Source of the DNA: Dipylidium caninum
Lineage: Eukaryota; Platyhelminthes; Cestoda; Cyclophyllidea; Dipylidiidae
NCBI GenBank assembly: GCA_017562135.1
Contig: QEYB01000999.1
Coordinates: 806,001-870,000, forward strand
Length of the DNA stretch: 64,000 nt
Reading direction: 5' to 3'
Shown here in pieces: positions 60,400 through 64,000 of this stretch (positions are counted from its first letter, which is position 1; every line of letters starts with the position of its first letter). Position numbers and translations under genes: made by a program. The notes under the pieces are model-generated. The model was not told the DNA's origin, did not search any database, and saw only the letters and a program-made list of their open reading frames with translations.

Positions 60400-60620
60400 A
60401 GCCTCATCCACCTGAAACACAAAGTCAATTAACCGTGATGATGTGAAGAGTGGAATGAAGACCGCCACCTCGGCCGCAACGAAGCTTCTCACCTCGGAGT
60501 AGATGCACTGTCATGGGTGGGCGTGGTCCACACCAAGCACCACGCATTGAGGTCGAAGGACAGCGGGTGAGGCAGCAGGAAGATGTTGAAGGCGAAGAGG
60601 CAGACGAAGTCGAGCGCAGC
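60400..60620 (-). repeat. Module M, copy 5 (right arm, partial)
   Basis: Palindromic partner of copy 2. Confidence 0.8.
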
Positions 60621-61259
60621 TCTTTACTCTGACTTTTCCCACCACCCATTAGGTGTCGCCAAAAAAGCCAACCCTTTTTCTCTCTACCTCAGCGCTTTCG
60701 CTTCAACCAGTTTGGCACTGCTTTTCATGCTATCGCTATTCAATGGATGAGCTCAGGAATTTTGTAGACTGGCATCTTTCGTCTGCGTTTTGTACTCTCG
60801 CTGTATTTCTCCAGACACTGTGCTCTCATGCGTGCCTGTTCTGTGGGAATACTTTGCCTTCACCGGCAACACATCAGATTATGGCTTTGCAGCGTTTCTC
60901 ACCGCTGAGTTGAATCGTAGTCCCCGGAAGAAGGCACAAATTGTGATTGAAGCTGGACACGATGGCACGCTCAGCATGAAGTCTTGTGCAGGCAACGCAG
61001 ATGGTGAGCTCACAATTAAGGTAAGGGAGAGTTTAAATCAGCAGCAAGAGTGGTAGGCCTAAAATGGACGAGATCACTTTAATGGATAAAGCACAAAGTA
61101 GCCATTGAATACAGGTGGCTGAGAACACTACCGTTGCCTTCGAACCGCGGTCTGAACTAAACGACGCCCATGTTCCCGGCCCCCGCACCAAGGAGCACAA
61201 ACCGCGGTAGCGACGCTCACTCTCGAGAGTGCGCTCCACGTCGGTTGCTAGGTCATTAT

Positions 61260-62020
61260 TTTTCTTACCTTAAGACAACAAACTATTATTTGCAGTTTGA
61301 GGGTAGTATCTGGTAAAGTTTATCTATATATATTTAATTAATTGCTTTTATTGCAATTAACGGGTGGGAATCTTCTTCCCCCTTAGCATTGAAGTTGATC
61401 GTGACTGATCATAGCAGATTTTTGTGGTTAATGACAATTTGATCCTTAATTCACGCAATATGAAAGCCGCGGCACCTGATTAATTTACTTGGTAACGAAT
61501 ACATTTTCGGGTGGTCTAAGCGTTGGTTAGGAGTTAGGGCATAATATGCGTGTCGTGACGGCGATGCGATGTAATTTCTCGACTCTTCGAGGAATTTATC
61601 CATTCGAAGTGGAAACTCGGACACCATTTTGACTTCTCCAATCTCCACTTACACAAAGATGACCTTCGTAATTCCCAATCCAATTCTCACCAAGTGGTGC
61701 TAGAACAGGACAAACCTTTAATTAATTTAATTTTTGCGCTGTATGCCGCACCTTATATGAATGAGTGCTTCGATAGTAATCTTCACCAACTTTGTATTGT
61801 TCAACGTCAGTTCTGGTCATCGTATAGAGCCAGAAGTCTCCTCCGCCCACTCGGCAAATTGATCTCCTTCATTCTCCTCCTATAACCCCTGCACTCAATA
61901 ATTACTTTATTTCCACGGTTGGCTTACTTAATTCTTATGATGGAATGTGGCAGCTAAACCTATCTCACTGCCATCTTTTATCATTTCGTCTCGATCTGGC
62001 GTGTTGTTAATGAAATGTTA
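61260..62020. other. Gap between palindrome and NPC1-like gene
   Basis: AT-rich, with short frames on both strands and no recognisable gene or repeat. Confidence 0.5.
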
Positions 62021-62025
62021 CAACA

Positions 62026-62031
62026 TTTATT
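62026..62031 (-). terminator. Candidate poly(A) signal of the NPC1-like gene
   Basis: AATAAA on the minus strand, 107 nt past the predicted stop codon. Confidence 0.55.
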
Positions 62032-62137
62032 AAATGATAACCAACAATAACGTAAGATGAGATCAGAATCGGCTCCAGGGAACAGTTTCTCTAGTCATAA
62101 CGAAATAAACCGTCCACATTCAGCCTTGCGAGAGGTC

Positions 62138-62322
62138 CTACAATCGATTGCTTCCACACCCCGTAGCTTGGAATTCACTTTCCATATGCGCCGCTTCCTC
62201 CTCCTCCTCCTCCTCCTCCTCCGCCTCCGCACGCCTCGCCTCCTCGTCCTCCGCAGACTCATTTCGCGCACCACTTCCTCCACGTTCATTGGAATCCGTC
62301 AAGAGTGGGTTTTTGGAAGGGC
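62138..62322 (-). CDS. NPC1: NPC1-like terminal exon, acidic tail
   Basis: Starts (G)[15 protein letters not shown], then [13 protein letters not shown], a run of eight Glu, and [14 protein letters not shown] before TAG. It includes a dileucine that could serve as a lysosomal sorting signal, as LLNF does at the human C-terminus. Confidence 0.8.
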
Positions 62323-64000
62323 CTGAAAATGTCGTTAGTAGTGTGACGAATTAATTACCATAAAGTAGGCAAAATTAATGCGGCTGGCCAGGTTACCGAT
62401 GTAACTGAGGAGAACTGGAAGAAAGACTAGCCCTACAAGGGCTCCAAAAATCACCATGCCCAGGTACATACGGAAGTAGAAGACTTGAAAGAGCCGGGAG
62501 TTTGAGAAAGCCAACACGACGATGCCGCCCAACTTTGTCAGCGTAATACCACGAAAAACTGAGCTACCCATTTCCGACAGGGCCTCCTGAGCCCGTTGAA
62601 TTCTTGTTTTGCCAGCACTCACTGTGTAGGCCCTCACGATGTGCGAGCAAAACTCCACAGCTATACCGGTACACTGAGGTGTAAAGCACAGGAACGTGTT
62701 ATCCGGTCGAATCGGGATAAAAAAGGACTAACTTGTGATTAACTCACCACGACAAGGTTGACGAGAGAAATAGCATTAAGGTTAATGTTCCACAGACTCA
62801 TAAGACCGAGGAGGCTGAAATCGATGCATGCTACGCCAAGGAGGACGATGAATGTGGCGACAGTATTGAAACCCAACAGGAGCAGAGTGATCACCGCTAT
62901 GGCAATGAGGCAGACGCCTAATTGAAGCCCCGTCTCACGTTGAATATTTGTGTATTGCTCGTAATAGACGTAGAAGACACTGGAGAAAAGTGGGGAGAGG
63001 CGATGCATGTCACAAATCCCAAATCCCGATTCTTTAATACCCACTTTTATTCAACCTGACTGCACCATCCTGACTGAATAGTTAGATAAAATGTCGGGAA
63101 ACACCATATTTGTGGCGGCGCTAGGCATCAACTATGTCCCGTCATCTAAATGTACCGACTAAGTGTGGATCTCAAGACACTTAAATGACATCAGAAAGCG
63201 AAGTGAGAGGTGGTAGAGTCCATGTGCCCAGTTCCGTCCTCTACGAGACAAGTCATTCGAGTGCCGCGCCACAGGCATGGGAACCGCAAATACTGTTAAC
63301 CTGAGGCTCAATTCACATACCTGTAAGGAAAGATGGTGTCATTGGCAGTCGAGCCTCCCCCGCCTTGATTACTCCACTCGATTAATACTTGATCGGCAAT
63401 ATGTCGAGACAGCTTCAACGCTTCTATGTAGTCCTGCGTTTCACGAAGCACCGTATGATACGTCATGAAATGAGTGGCACCAATAGACACGTTGGAAGTG
63501 TCATTTCCTCGTTGAAGGAGTTCCACTGCAGAAGCGTACGCTGCTTTTCCACTTCAAGTGTAGAATGCACCCTCTTGAGGGAAACTTAGCGGAGTACCAG
63601 CGATAGCTATGAACTTGGTACTCACCCCATGGGACAGTTGCGGTCGGGGTTTTGATCGAGAAAGCGCGGAAGAAATTGGTAGAACGCCTCGCCACCGGGT
63701 AGACTGGAGTTGGGTGGGAAACAGGGTATACAATCGGAAGTGAAATCCGTGGCATTGCAGTAGACATCGGGATTCGACTTCAAGACACGACAGCAATGCA
63801 CCGATGGTCCAGCTTCCTGCAGCCACTTGGCGTATTGATCAGTCCACGCCATGGAAGGTACAGCGACGTGGGATCTGGGCGAGCAGGGGTCTCACGTCAG
63901 GGCAACTTGTAACCTTGAAAAAAGCATGGCATAGGGCAGCAGACAACTCACAAATTAGGCGATCTGGCGTAGGCACTGATGACGTTGGGGAGGGATGACG
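62138..64000 (-). CDS. NPC1: NPC1-like sterol transporter, 3' part (continues past the window)
   Basis: Multispanning late-endosomal/lysosomal protein of the Patched/RND superfamily that exports cholesterol. Exons: 63952->64000, 63626-63874, 63321-63551, 62748-62979, 62397-62673, 62138-62322; all phases agree, about 407 codons present. Visible blocks: the Cys-rich lumenal segment ([20 protein letters not shown]), [38 protein letters not shown], the permease helices ([19 protein letters not shown]), [27 protein letters not shown] and [12 protein letters not shown]. These align with human NPC1 from about residue 900 to the end. The tail after LLSYIGPS is long, acidic and unusual. NPC1 rather than Patched or Dispatched is supported by the lumenal Cys pattern and the VEFCSH block. 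Confidence 0.95.
62397..62673 (-). CDS. NPC1: NPC1-like exon, last transmembrane helices
   Basis: [40 protein letters not shown], ending LLSYI plus one base at G|GTAACC. This donor was chosen over GTAATT at 62358 because it restores the family's LLSYIGPS and leaves a 74-nt intron. Confidence 0.88.
62748..62979 (-). CDS. NPC1: NPC1-like exon, transmembrane helices
   Basis: [20 protein letters not shown], then hydrophobic helices and [20 protein letters not shown]. Phase 2 in, 0 out. Confidence 0.96.
63321..63551 (-). CDS. NPC1: NPC1-like exon
   Basis: [17 protein letters not shown], then [20 protein letters not shown], ending TIFPY and the split serine codon AG|GTATGT. Contains a GGGG run not usual in orthologues. 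Confidence 0.94.
63626..63874 (-). CDS. NPC1: NPC1-like exon, Cys-rich lumenal loop
   Basis: [59 protein letters not shown]. Phase 2 in and out. Confidence 0.95.
63952..64000 (-). CDS. NPC1: NPC1-like exon at window edge (partial)
   Basis: Reads [14 protein letters not shown] up to a phase 2 donor TT|GTGAGT. The upstream part is outside the window. Confidence 0.82.

Larger units (their letters stand above)
58806..61254 (-). repeat. Palindrome right arm
   Basis: About 2.45 kb inverted copy of the left arm, ending CGTCGGTTGCTAGGTC. The two arms plus spacer form a 5.3 kb unit. I could not identify a convincing target-site duplication. Confidence 0.95.

Noticed and set aside
62299..62358. Short NPC1 ending (ALPKTHS) through donor GTAATT at 62358
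   Set aside because: It gives a clean 36-nt intron but loses the conserved LLSYIGPS junction, which the donor at 62396 restores.
1..64000. tRNA, rRNA, CRISPR array or bacterial operon features
   Set aside because: None seen; the window is eukaryotic with spliced genes.

Overview
The window is eukaryotic. It holds spliced genes with GT-AG introns, three probable GC-AG introns, and many introns of 31-80 nt alongside kilobase-sized ones. The very small introns (31, 31 and 36 nt in CFAP298) and the gene set fit a flatworm, probably a tapeworm. That placement is an inference from architecture; no search was run.

Layout, left to right. A complete CFAP298 (ciliary dynein-assembly factor) lies at 9-979 (-). 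An intergenic stretch follows, with a basic open frame broken by one stop (2687-3541). The body of the window (4439-42099, -) is a single ankyrin gene. I reconstructed 28 phase-consistent coding exons giving about 1,837 residues: 24 ankyrin repeats, a linker, two ZU5 domains, UPA, a death domain and a short tail. Next upstream on the same strand is a 13-exon DUF4795 gene (QRICH2/C16orf96-like coiled coil, 42996-47891). A small two-exon membrane-protein candidate (49385-49797) is the only plus-strand gene I can support. The right edge carries the 3' third of an NPC1-type sterol transporter gene (62138 to beyond 64000, -).

Repeats dominate the rest. The ankyrin introns contain an inverted pair of about 1.5 kb that brackets exons 3-4, and a direct pair of about 0.65 kb that brackets exon 5. 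From 52.9 to 61.3 kb lies a nested repeat block: a tandem duplication, then a palindrome of about 5.3 kb with arms of about 2.4 kb around a unique spacer of about 430 bp. A module encoding a hydrophobic segment recurs in it at least five times in both orientations.

The genes do not form a pathway. CFAP298 and the DUF4795 protein are both linked to motile cilia or flagella, ankyrin to the spectrin skeleton, and NPC1 to late-endosomal cholesterol export. Exon boundaries were chosen by hand from splice signals, reading phase and remembered family sequence, so individual boundaries may be off even where gene identity is secure.
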